This document shows positions 11,191 through 22,379 of a stretch of DNA of 64,000 nucleotides, one piece after another. The position numbers and the translations under genes are program-made. The DNA is from Podocnemis expansa. Taxonomy: Eukaryota; Chordata; Testudines; Podocnemididae. Numbering within the stretch: position 1 is the stretch's first letter; every line of letters starts with the position of its first letter. The notes under the pieces are model-generated. The model did not search any database and was not told the origin of the DNA. It saw nothing but the letters and a program-made list of their open reading frames with translations. Location: positions 1,251,029-1,315,028 of the forward strand of contig ML682002.1 in assembly GCA_007922195.1 (NCBI GenBank), read 5' to 3'.

Positions 11191-13789
11191 GTAACAGGGG
11201 ACGTTTTTCTACCCCATGTATACGGAGCACTTAGCATACTTGTGTGCTGACCTTCCAAGGGGCCTCTAGACATCGCACTAACATACAGAGTGACAATAAG
11301 AGGCACTGGAGACCAACAATTAGGACACTGGATGGAGAGACAGGAGACTTTATTTCCTCTTCTGCCACTGACTTCCTGCTATGATTTTGGCCACTGAGCT
11401 CCTGCTGTGATTTTGCTCCCACGCTTTGTAAGTCTATGACTTTTTCCCCTCCCACCCTTTGACTTTATTTAAGTGGCAGGGCAGAGACTGTTTCTCACTG
11501 TGTGCCTGCATGACACCAGCAAAAAGTCCTGGTTTCATTTGGGACTATAAGTTGCAACTGGAATACAAATAGGCTTTCAAACTTGAAGAAGAGCATTGTA
11601 TATCTTGAAAACTTACCCTCGCTAACAGAAATTAGTCCAGTAAAGGAAACTACCTCACCTGCCATGTCTCTCTGCAAATAGTTATTCCTTTTTTAACCTC
11701 TGTTGTTGTCTTGTCCTGAGGCAATCATATCGAGTCATGAAGTTTGAGAGTGAATTAGGCAACTTTCACAGGATCCACTGTAAGGGCTAAATCCAAGATA
11801 TTAGATCTGAAGAGCATGAGAAGAATTTTCCTTACAGTATTACATCAACAGCATGGGCAGGTGTGAAAGCCTCCTCCCAACACATTTTTCAGAGTAGTTA
11901 TGTCTTAGTCCCAGCCCTGCAGCTGCTCCTTCCAGCACTGTGCCAGCTCTGCAACCTCATGACAACAAATAGTATTTTCCGAGCTACCTTGACATCAATC
12001 AGAGCTTCTTATCTTATGACCATTTATCTAGCTAATATTTTCCATGGTAGTGCCTCAATAGCATATTTTTTGCCTTTCTAGAAAGTCTAAATGTATTTGT
12101 CTTACTGAAATGCAACATTTACACAATATTAGTAGCATGACAAACACAGACAAATACAGACCATGGATCTTCTGATTGTATTGCTGTTTTGTGTCCTTGT
12201 GTAGAAGCAGCTATCTATACACTGGTATGCAAGTCCTTAATGCTGTGATTTAGTCCTTGAAAACTATAGAAATTCAGGAAGGCAGATGCTTAATTTCCCA
12301 CAGTTGCCTCCTTTTATGAAATATAACATTGAACATGGTGATTAAGACAAGCTACTTGCCTCCTGAGCCTGAAAATCAAAGGTATTTAGGGTACTAACAC
12401 CCAGTGATTTAACTGGGAATTAGATGCCTAACTACCTTCAAGAATCTGTGGCTTAGATCTTGTCTGCACTTGCTGCCATTTTTGGTGTGAGTTGAAGGGA
12501 GATACACAGTCTGTAAGATAACTTGCATATCTCCCTTTGACTCTCGAACCTCCTTCTCTCCACTGTGCTGAGCCGAAGGGCAACACCATCCTTTCGACTC
12601 AGCGCTGCTCTTCTTCCAGGGCTGAAGTTACTAAATTGAACTCCAGATTGCTCAAGCAGGTCTTGACTGACCACTCAATTGTATCTTGAAGATTGAATTG
12701 ATGGTGGAGAATTTGCCACCACCACTTTAGACTTAGCCTTAGTTTCAGATCAGAGCAGGGCAGAATTGCTCTGCTGTAGAACCTGATGGCCTTGAGGACT
12801 TGTAAATATTCATAGTTGGTTCTGATGTGAACCCAAGTTTTGATCGACTTCTTAAAAGCTGAACAGGAATATTTCACAAGAGAAAGTGAAGGATTTTTCT
12901 TTGTCTAGGAAGGCGTTGGTATTTGTTCCAAGGAACTGTTACATAAGTGCTTTTCACAATGTATTAATCAATCAGAAATGGGTTAATTATTTAGCCCACA
13001 TAAAGGGTATAGAATGCATTCCAAGGCCCCGTTCTCCAGTTCTACATAAGGCATGTGCTTTACTGAAAGCTTTTGAGTAGTTCCACTAAAGACAGTGAAA
13101 ACAACTCATATTTGTAAATTTTTTTTCCTGGATCCAGGCTCAGAAGAGCTGCTGTTTTCCCAATAGGTAGAACAGCCTGGGAAAGACCAAGAGATGACAC
13201 AGTGTTTCAACAAAAGTTATAACTTACACCTACGTGTAAAAGAGCCTGGTGATGGAACTATACGAAAAAGCACTTTGAGAAATCTATCCGGAAGCTGGTT
13301 TGACTGCTCTTTTGGATGTCTGTCATTCACTGGTAACCTATTTTGCGATAAATGAAAATCATGTGTTATGTTAAGGAAATGCAACAGGTTGTCTTGTGAT
13401 TATTCCAGTTTGCCACAAAGAGAGGGAAGGTGATCATGACACATCTGGACTTATTTATGACCCTACATTGAATACTGATATTATCTCAGGCCAGTTTGTA
13501 GCAGACGTAAAAATCATTGCAAGTGACATTAGTGAGAATTTTTTGTTTGCACTCTCAGAAAAGAGGCCAAAGACAAAATGGGCCGTGGTGACTAGCTGTG
13601 GTTAAGTAGTTGGCAGGTGAAGCACAATAGTGGGGTAGTGGAAGGTGGTATTTGTGAACCTGGCCGGGGGTTAGAAAGAGAATTTCAATCTCTGACCCCA
13701 TCAGGCCAACACCTAATGTACATGAAGAAGCCAATGATATAACTAAGGGCCAGAAAAGATTTCATGTTGAATAACAGGGATTATAGAAA
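11191..13789. other. No recognisable gene or repeat
   Basis: About 2.6 kb of apparently single-copy sequence. Open frames stay under about 95 codons and show no familiar motif. A segment at 12475-12560 contains GAAGGGAGATACACAG, also present near 187-200. Confidence 0.35.
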
Positions 13790-14260
13790 CAAACAAGGAG
13801 TCCTGTGGCACTTAGGGACTAACAAATTTATTTATTGCATGGGCATTTGTGGGAGAAAACCCCACTTTGTTAGATGCTTTGAAGAAGGGGCAACTTACAG
13901 AATGGGAGGAAATAAATGAGGGGAAGTGTAAGTCATGGGAACAGGTCACATTGTAACAGCAAATCAAAACTGTTGTAAAGATACAAACACTGGGGAACAG
14001 CATACAGAGGAAGATGAGGTCAAATCACCGTTGTAATGACAGAAAAATCCAAAGTCCCTATTATGCCCTGAAACAATGCAATCAAATTTGCACATAAATT
14101 CAGTCTTGGTAGCATCTCTTTGAAGCCTTGATCTGCTACTCACCTGTCTGGGCACTGCTATTAGCAAATCATTAATGGAGCGATCAGGAAGATTGAAATT
14201 CTGGCCACTGGTTTTCAAGTGTTGTGAGGGATTACAGAGGGTGAGATGTGAAGGGCAGGA
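13790..14260 (-). mobile_element. 5'-truncated Penelope-like element with end of its coding region
   Basis: Read on the minus strand, coding sequence for the C-terminal part of the protein (14240 down to about 13964) is followed by a 3' UTR, the conserved hairpin core near 13835-13880 and the tail ACAGGACTCCTTGTTTG. This copy fixes the family of the many shorter tails in the window. The remaining upstream part is missing. Confidence 0.8.
13964..14240 (-). pseudogene. C-terminus of a Penelope-like GIY-YIG/RT protein
   Basis: Open on the minus strand for roughly 90 codons. It carries NFNLPDRSIND, then RDATKTEFMCKFDC and GHNRDFGFFCHY. In Penelope-like retroelements a block of the form HF.LP.HS..DL, followed by E.KYI..FDT...GLNRD, lies at the end of the protein, downstream of the GIY-YIG endonuclease core. 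A parallel remnant at 18594-18720 reads HFSLPDHSI, which supports the assignment. The reverse transcriptase and the catalytic GIY-YIG residues are absent, so this is a 5'-truncated, non-functional piece. The alternative, an unrelated frame, is unlikely because two separate copies share the block at the same distance from the same tail. Confidence 0.7.
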
Positions 14261-15689
14261 AAGACATAAAGATGATATGCTGAAATGGGAACAGGAAAGA
14301 AGAGCAAGGAAGAAAATAAAATCAAAACAATTTTTTTTCTTTCTTTACATACTTTAATTTAGCAATCACAAATTCTGCAGCGTGGGTGAAATTTATCCAC
14401 ATCAGTGCCCCTGTTCCATTCTTAACTCTAGAACAAAGAGGAGCAGCATTTTAATTTTTTTAAATGTTTTCCTTGTTTTTTAATATTATTTAATATTATT
14501 TGAACAAGATATTTGATAAATTTTGGCCAGCTCTGTAGATGATGGGAGACTGTGCAAAAATTAATTGCTGTTTTTCCTTCCCCTTCAAATTTCAAAATTC
14601 CATTGAAATTTCAAAAATTTTAATCAGCTTTACCTAATTCACATTTCAACCCTGTGACCCTGATCCTGTGACTCAAGCTATTCAGCCGTTGAGGCCATGA
14701 TTCATGAAAGTGCATAAATCTGAGTCCAAGCAAGTGTTTAAATCCACATCTATTCAGGAAAGCACTTAAAAACATGCTTAATTTCAAGCACATGGTTAAT
14801 TGCCATTGACTTCATTGTGACTGAATGCTTACTTGCATCCCCAAATGAGCCTATATTTGCAACTAATATTGGGTCCTGAGAGGATCAATCTGATTTAATT
14901 AGTGGATATACCTGGTGCTCATGTTCTGAAAATGGGAGTATTTCACCCCAGAATAATAAAAATCCACTCCCATTTCTCACTTGCTTCCCTTTCAGGCATT
15001 TGCTTTTGCAAGACTAATAAATGATCATGAATCATTTTTGAATCTCTTACATTTTCCTTTACAAACATGTGGACCAGGAGCACTGCTGGCCCGGGAAAAG
15101 ACCCAGGGCTTGGTGCACTGGGACTCAGGGTGCATGCATCACCGCTGCAGCTGTTGCTGCCAGTGGCCCGGTGGTGGACCCGGGGCTCAGGCGCTGGGAC
15201 TCGGGCTCAAGCCCTGTAAGCTTGGTGCCAGCGATGCCCCTGATGTGGACATTAAGGAGTTAATAGTGCTTACTGCTGTAGATCGTCTTTTGCTAAGAGA
15301 GACTAATAAACACACCATTTTAATGTATAATTTGCATAATGCTTCCTTTAATTTGTTACTTTTATTATGGCAACAGAATGAAAACGACAGATTACATCAA
15401 TAAAAAATATACAGCAATGGTTATATGCAGAGCCATTACTCTGGTAACTGAATTGCATCTTCCACATGGCCATTATTATTATTTATAAAGGACCTTAAAA
15501 AAATCTCAGAATAAGGTACTAGGAAAGTTTCCTAACTTTACCAAGGAAAAAATAAAATATCCAAATGAAAGAGGATTCCAGAAAGTGTGGAATAGGTAAT
15601 AAAATGCGTAACTATGGATGGGGTAGAATAAGCCAGTGTAGATTGCTCCATACTTGCCTAGTCAGTACTCGATGGGTCCATCAGAGGCT
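14261..15689. other. No recognisable feature
   Basis: About 1.4 kb. AT-rich with T and A runs near 14330 and 14455. A GC-rich island at 15070-15240 gives a 140-codon frame that resembles no family. No repeat recognised. Confidence 0.35.
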
Positions 15690-15795
15690 GATCCTATTGA
15701 GTCAGGTGCTGTATATACACATGGTAATACAAAGTCCGTGCTCCAAAGAGCTTATGTTCTAAACAGTTGGGCCAGACAAAGGTTGGGTGAAAGCC
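15690..15795 (-). repeat. MIR-type CORE-SINE fragment
   Basis: On the plus strand it reads GTCAGGTGCTGTATATACAC, then CCGTGCTCCAAAGAGCTTAT. That is the reverse complement of the 3' part of the MIR-like element seen in better copies at 43773-44105 and 53148-53410. Confidence 0.65.
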
Positions 15796-15796
15796 A

Positions 15797-16100
15797 TTGT
15801 TATGATTCAAACACTGGGAAACAGCATATAGAGGAGAATGAGGTCAAATCACCTGTTGTAATGAGGAAAAAAAAATCCACTGCTTTGCTTTGCTGTCATA
15901 GTCTGACCTGATGACTTACTCTTCCCTGTCTTTATTTTTGTCCTATTCTGTAAGTTCCCCATCTTCAATGTGTCTGATGAAGTGGGATTTTCTCCCACGA
16001 AAGCTCATGCAATAAATAAATCTGTTAGTCTTTAAAAGTGCCACAGGACTCCTTGCTTGTTTGCTGAACTAGACTAACATGGCTATACTATTGGGGGGAG
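15797..16100. mobile_element. Inverted Penelope-like copy
   Basis: Bases 15797-15868 match, in opposite orientation, the segment just before the 3' UTR of the copy at 13790-14260 (CAAACACTGGGAAACAGCAT). From about 15869 a plus-oriented 3' UTR and tail run to the end, CTAGACTAACATGGCTATAC. The core is well kept: TCTGATGAAGTGGG, a stem-loop, CACGAAAGCTCATGC. Confidence 0.75.
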
Positions 16101-16171
16101 AATAAAAACCAAACAAACACAATTCTGGGATGTATTAACAGGAGTGTTGTAAGAAACAAGAAGTAATTCTT

Positions 16172-16500
16172 TTGCTCTACTCTGCCCTTACTAGGCCTCA
16201 GCCCTCAACTGGAATATAGTGTTCAGTTCTGGGCATCTCATTTCAGGAAAGATGTGAACAAATTGGAGAAAGTTCAGAGAAGAGCAACAAGAATGATTAG
16301 AGGTCTGGAACGATTGATTTATAAGGGACCACTGGAATAAGTCGCCTACGCAGGTTGTGGAATCTCCATGATCAGAAGTTTTTAAGAGCAGGTTGGACAA
16401 ACACCTGTTTAAGAGGGTACTTGGTCCTGCCATGAGTGCAGGGGACAGGAATCGATGACCTCTCATGGTCCCTTCCAGTTTCTTTGATTCTATGAATCCA
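16172..16500 (+). mobile_element. CR1 LINE 3' fragment
   Basis: Contains the end of the CR1 ORF2 region (GGAGAAAGTTCAGAGAAGAG), an internal deletion, then the CR1 tail GACCTCTCATGGTCCCTTCC and the terminal GATTCTATGAAT. Confidence 0.85.
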
Positions 16501-17560
16501 CTCCTTTGGAACTTGCTTTCATTTTTTGGGGTGATATAATTATTTTGACTGTCACATCCCCAACCACGCTAATTTTATTGGTAAAAAATCAGGGGCCAGG
16601 CCTTATCTCCTATAATGGTACGTTTATGAATGCACTGAAGATATGTGATGTTCAGATTAGTTCATTCCAAAGCTGTCTTCTAAACATAAAAAGAAACAAA
16701 TGTGTGCTGTACATTCTCAACACATTCCCATATTCTAATGGACTCTTTAGATATACTCATATCTCAGTGGCTGCAATGCCCTTTGCTCATTTTATTTTTC
16801 TAGGCTGAAGCACACAGCTTGTGTGAGTTGGTTTTTAGCTCATTATGTTAACTACTGAGCTGGAAGAATTCATTAGTTGCTTCCGATAAACTCTAATTAA
16901 TGTTTGCAGTTGGATTAATTTACCAAATTCCCAGAAACCTGCCCCCCCATGGCCACTGACGTAAGCAAGATGATACATCTTGAAGGGGTAATGGCTTGAT
17001 AAAATATTTAATAAGTGGTATTCGCAGTAGATGCCCATATAGTGGCTGTTTGCACCAACACTGTAGCTGAGCCACAATGCTCTGTGGGTAGATAATTTAA
17101 TTGGGGGAAGTCTGATGATAAGGAGAAAATAGCTCTTAGATGCATCCAAATGAGCAACATCATTTAATTTCAGTGTGTTTGCTGCTAGGAAAAGAAACAG
17201 TGCTTGGAAGGACCTTTTGATCATTAAGGCAGCATGAGCCAAGGCACTACCAACACGACGGGAAAGGAGTGCTATACTGAAGAGCTGGCAAAAAACTGCT
17301 CAACCATAGTGTGGGCCACACAGGTATGAATGATCGTTGCGTGCTCAACTGGGGCAAAGGGGCTGTCAGCTAGTGTAAGGTCTCCCTTATGCAGGAGCTT
17401 CCAGCACAGGCCAGAAGAGGGAAGGGACAATCTGGAGGTGGAAAGAGGCTTGGCTGGGCTCTCCCATTTCTGTGTTGCTAAAATGGTCATTTCCACCAAT
17501 ACTTTAGCAAAGGAAGTACCCGTGTATCACAGGTGGTGGGGTCTGGTAATCAGTAACACT
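16501..17560. other. No recognisable feature
   Basis: About 1 kb. Frames of 100-135 codons exist but show no domain or conserved motif. Confidence 0.35.
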
Positions 17561-17563
17561 TAG

Positions 17564-17742
17564 GGCATGTCTACCCTGAAAGATCTGGGACTCACCTTCT
17601 TTGCAGGGTCCTAGAGCTCAGGCTCCAGTCCAACCCTGACTGTCTACACCCCAGTCAAAGAGCCCCTTCTTCCAAGTGCCGCAAGCCTGAGCCAGCTGGC
17701 AGGGGCCAGCCGTGGGTCTTTAATTGCCGTGTAGACACTCAG
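17564..17742. mobile_element. Probable MITE with TGTCTAC ends
   Basis: Left end GGCATGTCTACCCTG and right end TGCCGTGTAGACACT are inverted relatives of the Harbinger-type ends in this window. The interior is GC-rich with short inverted repeats, unlike the AT-rich palindromic families. A target duplication is not clear. Confidence 0.5.
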
Positions 17743-18340
17743 TGTGGAACCAGCTGCAGTTCTGCCAACTCCAAAGCATTCAGAAACCCTAAATCAGGCC
17801 TCAAAAATCTTGAAATTAGCATAAAAGCACAATATTTTTAATAAAATTAATAAACTGGGATCTTTTTCTTTGCCTCCTGGTTTCTAGGCACTCTGGTCAT
17901 ATTTTCAAGATTTTGTCTGCATCCATATGAGCTAGAAACTGACTTTTTTTTTTTTAAGTGAAAGCAGAAGGTCCCATGTGATCACATGGCTCCCAGAGCT
18001 GGGCCTTTCAGAAAAAAAATCACCAAATAATAGCTAGAGTTAGCAACATTATTGCTTCCTAATTCCTTGGATCCCACACATTCTCCTTTTGGGGAATAAG
18101 AACAGAAGTTGAAATTACCCCACTCATTTTCTCATTCTCTTCACTAGTGGTGTTTCTGCATCTAGCTGAGGGTCACTGGTATCTAATTAATCTGACCTAA
18201 TCTACCTGTTTCTCTATGACATTTTACCACTCTTAGCACTATCATTTCTTAGCATCCATCAGATTTTAAAAGAGAATTTAAAGACTTGTTCTTCTTCCTC
18301 TTGAGCGGATTGGGGAAGGGACCAACACCATATTCAGATC
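17743..18340. other. No recognisable feature
   Basis: About 600 bases with no gene or repeat seen. T run at 17944-17955. Confidence 0.35.
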
Positions 18341-19030
18341 AAAGGGTTGGCCGTGTTAGTTTAGTTCAGGGTTTCTCAATTTTTTGCAGGTTGCGATACA
18401 CTTGGCAGTGTGTCGTGACCCTATGAACACACCAGCCCTCTCCTCCCAGGCCAAATCCAGCCATTTCCCCAGCTTTCCATGACACACTTACTGCTGTGTG
18501 GCCACACAGTACTGTGTCTCAATACAGTGGTTGAGAATTGCTAGTCTAGTTCAGCAAAGTAGACAAGGAGTTTAGTGGCACTAAATCAATAGAGGAACAC
18601 TTCAGTCTTCCTGATCACTCCATTATTCATCAGTTAATAGCTGTCTTTATGCAAATGGATAAAAAATCAAAGCTTGAAGGAGAAACTGCAGAATTGGAAT
18701 TCATACGTAGATTGACACCCTCAACTCTGGGTTAAATAGAAACTTTGGTTTTTTCCTATTGCAACAGGTAATTTGGCTTTCCTTTTTCCCTCCCTTCCCT
18801 TCTATATGCTTTTTCCCACTGTTTGAATCTAAACAACAGCATTGATTTGCTGTATCAGTCTGACCTCATCCTATGACTTACACTTCCCTGCATTTATTTT
18901 CCTCCCATTCTGGAAATTCCCCCATCCTCAAAGTTTCTGACAAAGTGGGGTTTTCTCCCATGAAAGGTCATGCGATAAATAAATGGGTTAGTCTTTAAAA
19001 GCGTCACCAGACTCCTTGTTGGTTTGACCA
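18341..19030. mobile_element. Composite inverted Penelope-like copy, split by a hAT element
   Basis: A minus-oriented tail fragment (18341-18367 and 18545 to about 18590) is followed by a plus-oriented copy. The plus copy begins with coding sequence at 18594-18720 (EHFSLPDHSI, then ETAELEFIRR), goes through a stop near 18720 and a 3' UTR, and finishes with the hairpin core near 18940 and the CAGACTCCTTG-like tail. It is the best plus-oriented copy in the window. Confidence 0.78.
18368..18544. mobile_element. Short hAT MITE (TTCTCAA ends)
   Basis: Ends AGGGTTTCTCAATTT and GTTGAGAATTGCTAG. The flanking octamers TTTAGTTC (18360-18367) and TCTAGTTC (18545-18552) differ at one base. Same family as 27367-27540 and 36538-36735, all with a TGACACACTTACTGCTGTG-type middle. 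Inserted into a Penelope tail. Confidence 0.82.
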
Positions 19031-19284
19031 TATTCTGTGTTACCCATGGAGTATGTAGGGACTATCTAGCACAGAAATTCTCATTTCCCCTCATAACTCA
19101 TCTCTTCTGTAATGTAAAGAGCAGCCTGATAACCCCCTGCATCTTGTTCAGCGGGATTACTACTCCTGATTGGCTAAGAATTGCACATATGCCGTTCTTT
19201 CTGTTACCTGGTCCTCACATCACCTTCCTAGCCACTTGTTTCTCTCCTCCACCTCTTATATCCTGCTTTTTACATCGCCAACTC

Positions 19285-19380
19285 CATATATGTTTATACA
19301 GCATCTGGCACAGTGGGGTCTGCATTTTGCTGGCCTCTAGTTGCAATACAAATGTTTAACAATAATAATGATGCTGATGA
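19285..19380 (+). repeat. MIR-type CORE-SINE 3' end
   Basis: Reads TTTATACAGCATCTGGCACA, a GTGGGGTC segment, then TTGCAATACAAATG and an AATAATAATGATG tail. Matches the 3' end of the copies at 25815-26062 and 43773-44105. Confidence 0.65.
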
Positions 19381-20110
19381 TAACCACATGCTTTCATCAT
19401 GTATAACTGCAAGGGTGGTGCATGAGTATTTGGCATAACTTATGTCCACACCTTTTGCAATTCCTTGTCTGCAGTATACCCAGATCCATAAGGCAGACAC
19501 TAGGATAACTTTCAAGCCTCGTGTGCTTTCATTCCCAGTAATGGTTATATAGAATGACAAAACAAGTTCCCCTAAGGCACTGATGGTTGAACATGTCTCT
19601 TGCCATGAAATTTCTGTCCTCTTGCCCCAAAGACCCTAAGTTAAGCAGTGCAAAAATGCAGGCATCTGTCGCAGCCCCTGAAAACCAATACATTGCTGTC
19701 TGCCTCGATGGTTTCGTTTCTCATTGATTTTTTTTTAACAACCCCCAATTCAAGTTCTACATTTTACAAGTCAGCTGCCCAGTGGTCCCCTGTGGAGAAA
19801 AATGCAGCACATTAAAGAAAGCTATAGGTCGCTGTCTGCTTAAAAAAGCATGGGAGAGGCTAGAGAGAGAACAGTTCAGAAGAGATTGGAAAGAATTCAA
19901 TATTTGTTTCTGAACTAGCTCATCAAAACCAGTCAGGCCGCACGCCACTACACACAGCTCAGAAATAAATCCTGCAAAACATTTTGGAAAAAGATTGGTA
20001 ATGGTGTGCTGATATCCCAGAACGAAAAGCCCCCCATGCATGCTGAATAGTAGAGTGATTTCTGAAGTTAATAGCAGTTCTGCCACTAAAGCAGGAGGAT
20101 TAGCACCTTG
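19381..20110. other. No recognisable feature
   Basis: About 730 bases of apparently unique sequence. Short frames only. Confidence 0.35.
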
Positions 20111-20111
20111 T

Positions 20112-20235
20112 GCTGAAATTCAGGGTGTTCCACAGATGTGGAAACTGAGGCACAAAGCAGTTACATGCTAAGCACAGAGCCACGCTGGGAACCAGTGGCA
20201 GAGTTGAGAGCAGACTCTCTGAATGAAATCTTGGC
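20112..20235 (-). repeat. MIR-like fragment, first of two similar copies
   Basis: Contains CAGATGTGGAAACTGAGGCA, the complement of the MIR core, and continues GGGAACCAGTGGCAGAGTTG. It is closely similar to 21050-21155, including bases outside the usual MIR core. Confidence 0.65.
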
Positions 20236-20721
20236 TCTGGTGAAGTCACTCTTGCTGATTTCCATGGGGCCAAGATATTACCTGTGTCTCCCTTGACTTC
20301 CAGCTCTACATTCAAGCTTTTGGACCATTCTGTACTTCAGTGTGAATTGCCATGTCTGATGCTGTCAGAAGCAGTACATTTTTAAAATTGATCAGGATAG
20401 GTGAATGATAATGTTTGAGGAGACTTTCACATATGATTGATCCACCTCAGAAAAGTCCCATTTGGATAGGCAGTTAACAATTTGAGGCCAAAGTCCAAAA
20501 AGAACAACTCGTTTGATTTTCTGTGTCATCAGATGTAAACCTCAGCCCAGATCCAGCTGCAAATCTCAGCCCTTATTTTTCTCCTGTTCTGGAACTAGAT
20601 TTCAACACCATCTTCTTGGCCCATTCTTTGTAGTATGCATATGTTTAGGCCCTGATTGAACAAATCATTTGAACAGGTGGGGAATCCAGCCAGTACATAA
20701 CACAAGATTTAAGCACAACCA
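20236..20721. other. No recognisable feature
   Basis: About 490 bases between a MIR-like copy and a CR1 fragment. Confidence 0.35.
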
Positions 20722-21043
20722 TAGAACCATAGAATATTAGGGCTGGAAGGGACCTTATGAGGTCAGCTAGTCCAACTACTCCCACTAAATTATCCCAGCC
20801 AGGGTTTTATCCAACCAGGTCTTAGAAGTTTCCAAAGATGGAGATCCCACCACCTCCCTAGGCAACCCATTCCAGTACTTCACCACTTTCCTAATGAGAA
20901 AGATTTTCCTAATATCTAACCTAGACCTACCCAGCTGTAACTTGAAACCATTGCTCCTTGTTCTGTCCTCTGTCACCACTAAGAATAGCCCAGCTCCCTC
21001 CTCTTAGTAGAAGAAGGTTGCTATCAAATCCTTCTGAGTCTTC
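20722..21043 (-). mobile_element. CR1 LINE 3' fragment
   Basis: On the minus strand it encodes the last roughly 60 residues of ORF2 ([20 protein letters not shown]), then the short 3' UTR and the end CTATGGTTCTATGG. Very close to the corresponding part of the copy at 60534-64000, so a fairly recent subfamily. Confidence 0.92.
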
Positions 21044-21049
21044 AGAGTA

Positions 21050-21155
21050 TGTCACAGATGTGGAAAACGTGGGACAAAGTGGTTAAGCGACGAGCACAAA
21101 GCCACACTGGGAACCAGTGACCGAGTTGAGAGCAGTATCTGTGAGTGAAATCACC
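21050..21155 (-). repeat. MIR-like fragment, second of two similar copies
   Basis: Shares CACAGATGTGGAAA, CTGGGAACCAGTG, GAGTTGAGAGCAG and TGAATGAAATC-like sequence with 20112-20235, in the same orientation about 920 bp away. Confidence 0.6.
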
Positions 21156-21215
21156 ATACCGACTTCAAATTGGTGGCTTAAATTCCTGTGGAATGTTATT
21201 TTACACCATCAAGTG

Positions 21216-21448
21216 GTTCCACAAAGGTAGCTGTGTTAATCTCTATATTGCAAAAACAACAGAAGTCCTGTGATACCTTAAAGACTAACACATTTCTTTG
21301 GGCATAAGCTTTTGGAGGCTGCAACCCACTTCGTAAGATGCAATGAAGCATCTGACAAAGTGGGTTGGAGCCCATGAAGGCTTATGCCCAAAACAATGTG
21401 TTAGTTTTTAAAATGTCACAGGGCTCTTGTTGTTTTTACTGTTAGACA
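21216..21448. mobile_element. Inverted pair of Penelope-like 3' tails
   Basis: Minus half 21216 to about 21345 (GTAGCTGTGTTAATCTC, AAGTCCTGTGATACC, GGGCATAAGCTTTTGG), plus half from about 21346 (AAGCATCTGACAAAGTGGG, a stem-loop, GCTTATGCCC, TCACAGGGCTCTTG). The halves meet head to head at the upstream side of the ribozyme-like core. Confidence 0.82.
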
Positions 21449-21827
21449 GATGATTCATTCATCCCTAGAGATACTTGAATTTTAGTGGTGGCAGCTGTAC
21501 CCATCCCTTATTTACTTCACACAGACATAGTGAACCTTTTTTAATATTTGCGATGTACTTTGAAATCCACAAATGATGGTTGCCACTGAAGGTGTAATAT
21601 ATTTCTTAATATTTTTATTAATACTTATTATTTCCTTAAACTACAGTGCACTGAACTCTCACAGAAAATATTGCCCTTATTGAAGATCACATTACTTTCA
21701 AAAGATTATACAGTAAACTATGTTTTAACTCAGAGGATTCTGATGTGACACAGAAATCTGCATTCTGTACTCAGTAGAAAATTCTCTAGTACTTGGCATT
21801 TTTAAACTGAGATTTTTCTTTTTTTGA
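21449..21827. other. No recognisable feature
   Basis: About 380 bases, AT-rich. Nothing recognised. Confidence 0.35.
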
Positions 21828-21948
21828 AAGATGCTCTGAAGCAGAAGTTACGGGCTTGATGAAGGAATCACTCAGTGAACTTCTATGGCTAATGTTATGC
21901 AGGAGATCAGACTAGATGATCACAATGATTCCTTCTAATCTTAAAGTC
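21828..21948 (+). mobile_element. CR1 LINE 3' tail
   Basis: Typical CR1 3' UTR: GAAGTTACGGGCTTGATG, then AGATCAGACTAGATGATCAC and CTAATCTTAAAGTCTA, cut directly by the MITE that follows. Confidence 0.85.
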
Positions 21949-21951
21949 TAA

Positions 21952-22376
21952 GGCTATGTCTACACATGCATTATTATTTCAAAATAAGGATTTCGAAATG
22001 AGTTATTTCAAAATAAAATTCTTATTTTGAAATATGTTAATTCGAATTAACAAAATGTTAATTAGAATTAAGGGAAAGCCTGCAATCCAAACGGCTGTTA
22101 TTTCAAAATGGTTATTTTGAAATAAAGCCGTTTGGACCTGTTGTTTCGAAACAGTTCTTTCGAAACAACAGGTCTACACAGTGTTGTTTCGAAAGAACAG
22201 ATCTAAACAATGTTATTTCGAAATATCCCTTCCGAAATAACGGCCGTTTCAAAGGGGGGGCCAGGTTTTACATTTTTGAAATGACGATTCTTATTTCGAA
22301 AGGATGGGAGCCATCCTTTTGAAACAAGAAAACATCGTGTAGACCTAATTTCTTTTATTTCGAAATAAGTGCATAC
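21952..22376. mobile_element. Palindromic Harbinger-type MITE (TTATTTCGAAATAA word)
   Basis: Begins GGCTATGTCTACACATGCA right after TAA (21949-21951). The right side ends at TTCGAAATAAGTGCATAC followed by TAA (22377-22379), so the last GTGTAGACATAGCC of the right end appears lost. Interior made of TTATTTCGAAATAA, TTGTTTCGAAACAA and CG-decayed variants. Inserted in a CR1 tail. Confidence 0.75.
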
Positions 22377-22379
22377 TAA

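Noticed and set aside
13964..14218. Host-gene reading of the NFNLPDRSIND frame
   Set aside because: The same block recurs at 18594-18720 at the same place before the same 3' tail, so it belongs to the Penelope-like element.
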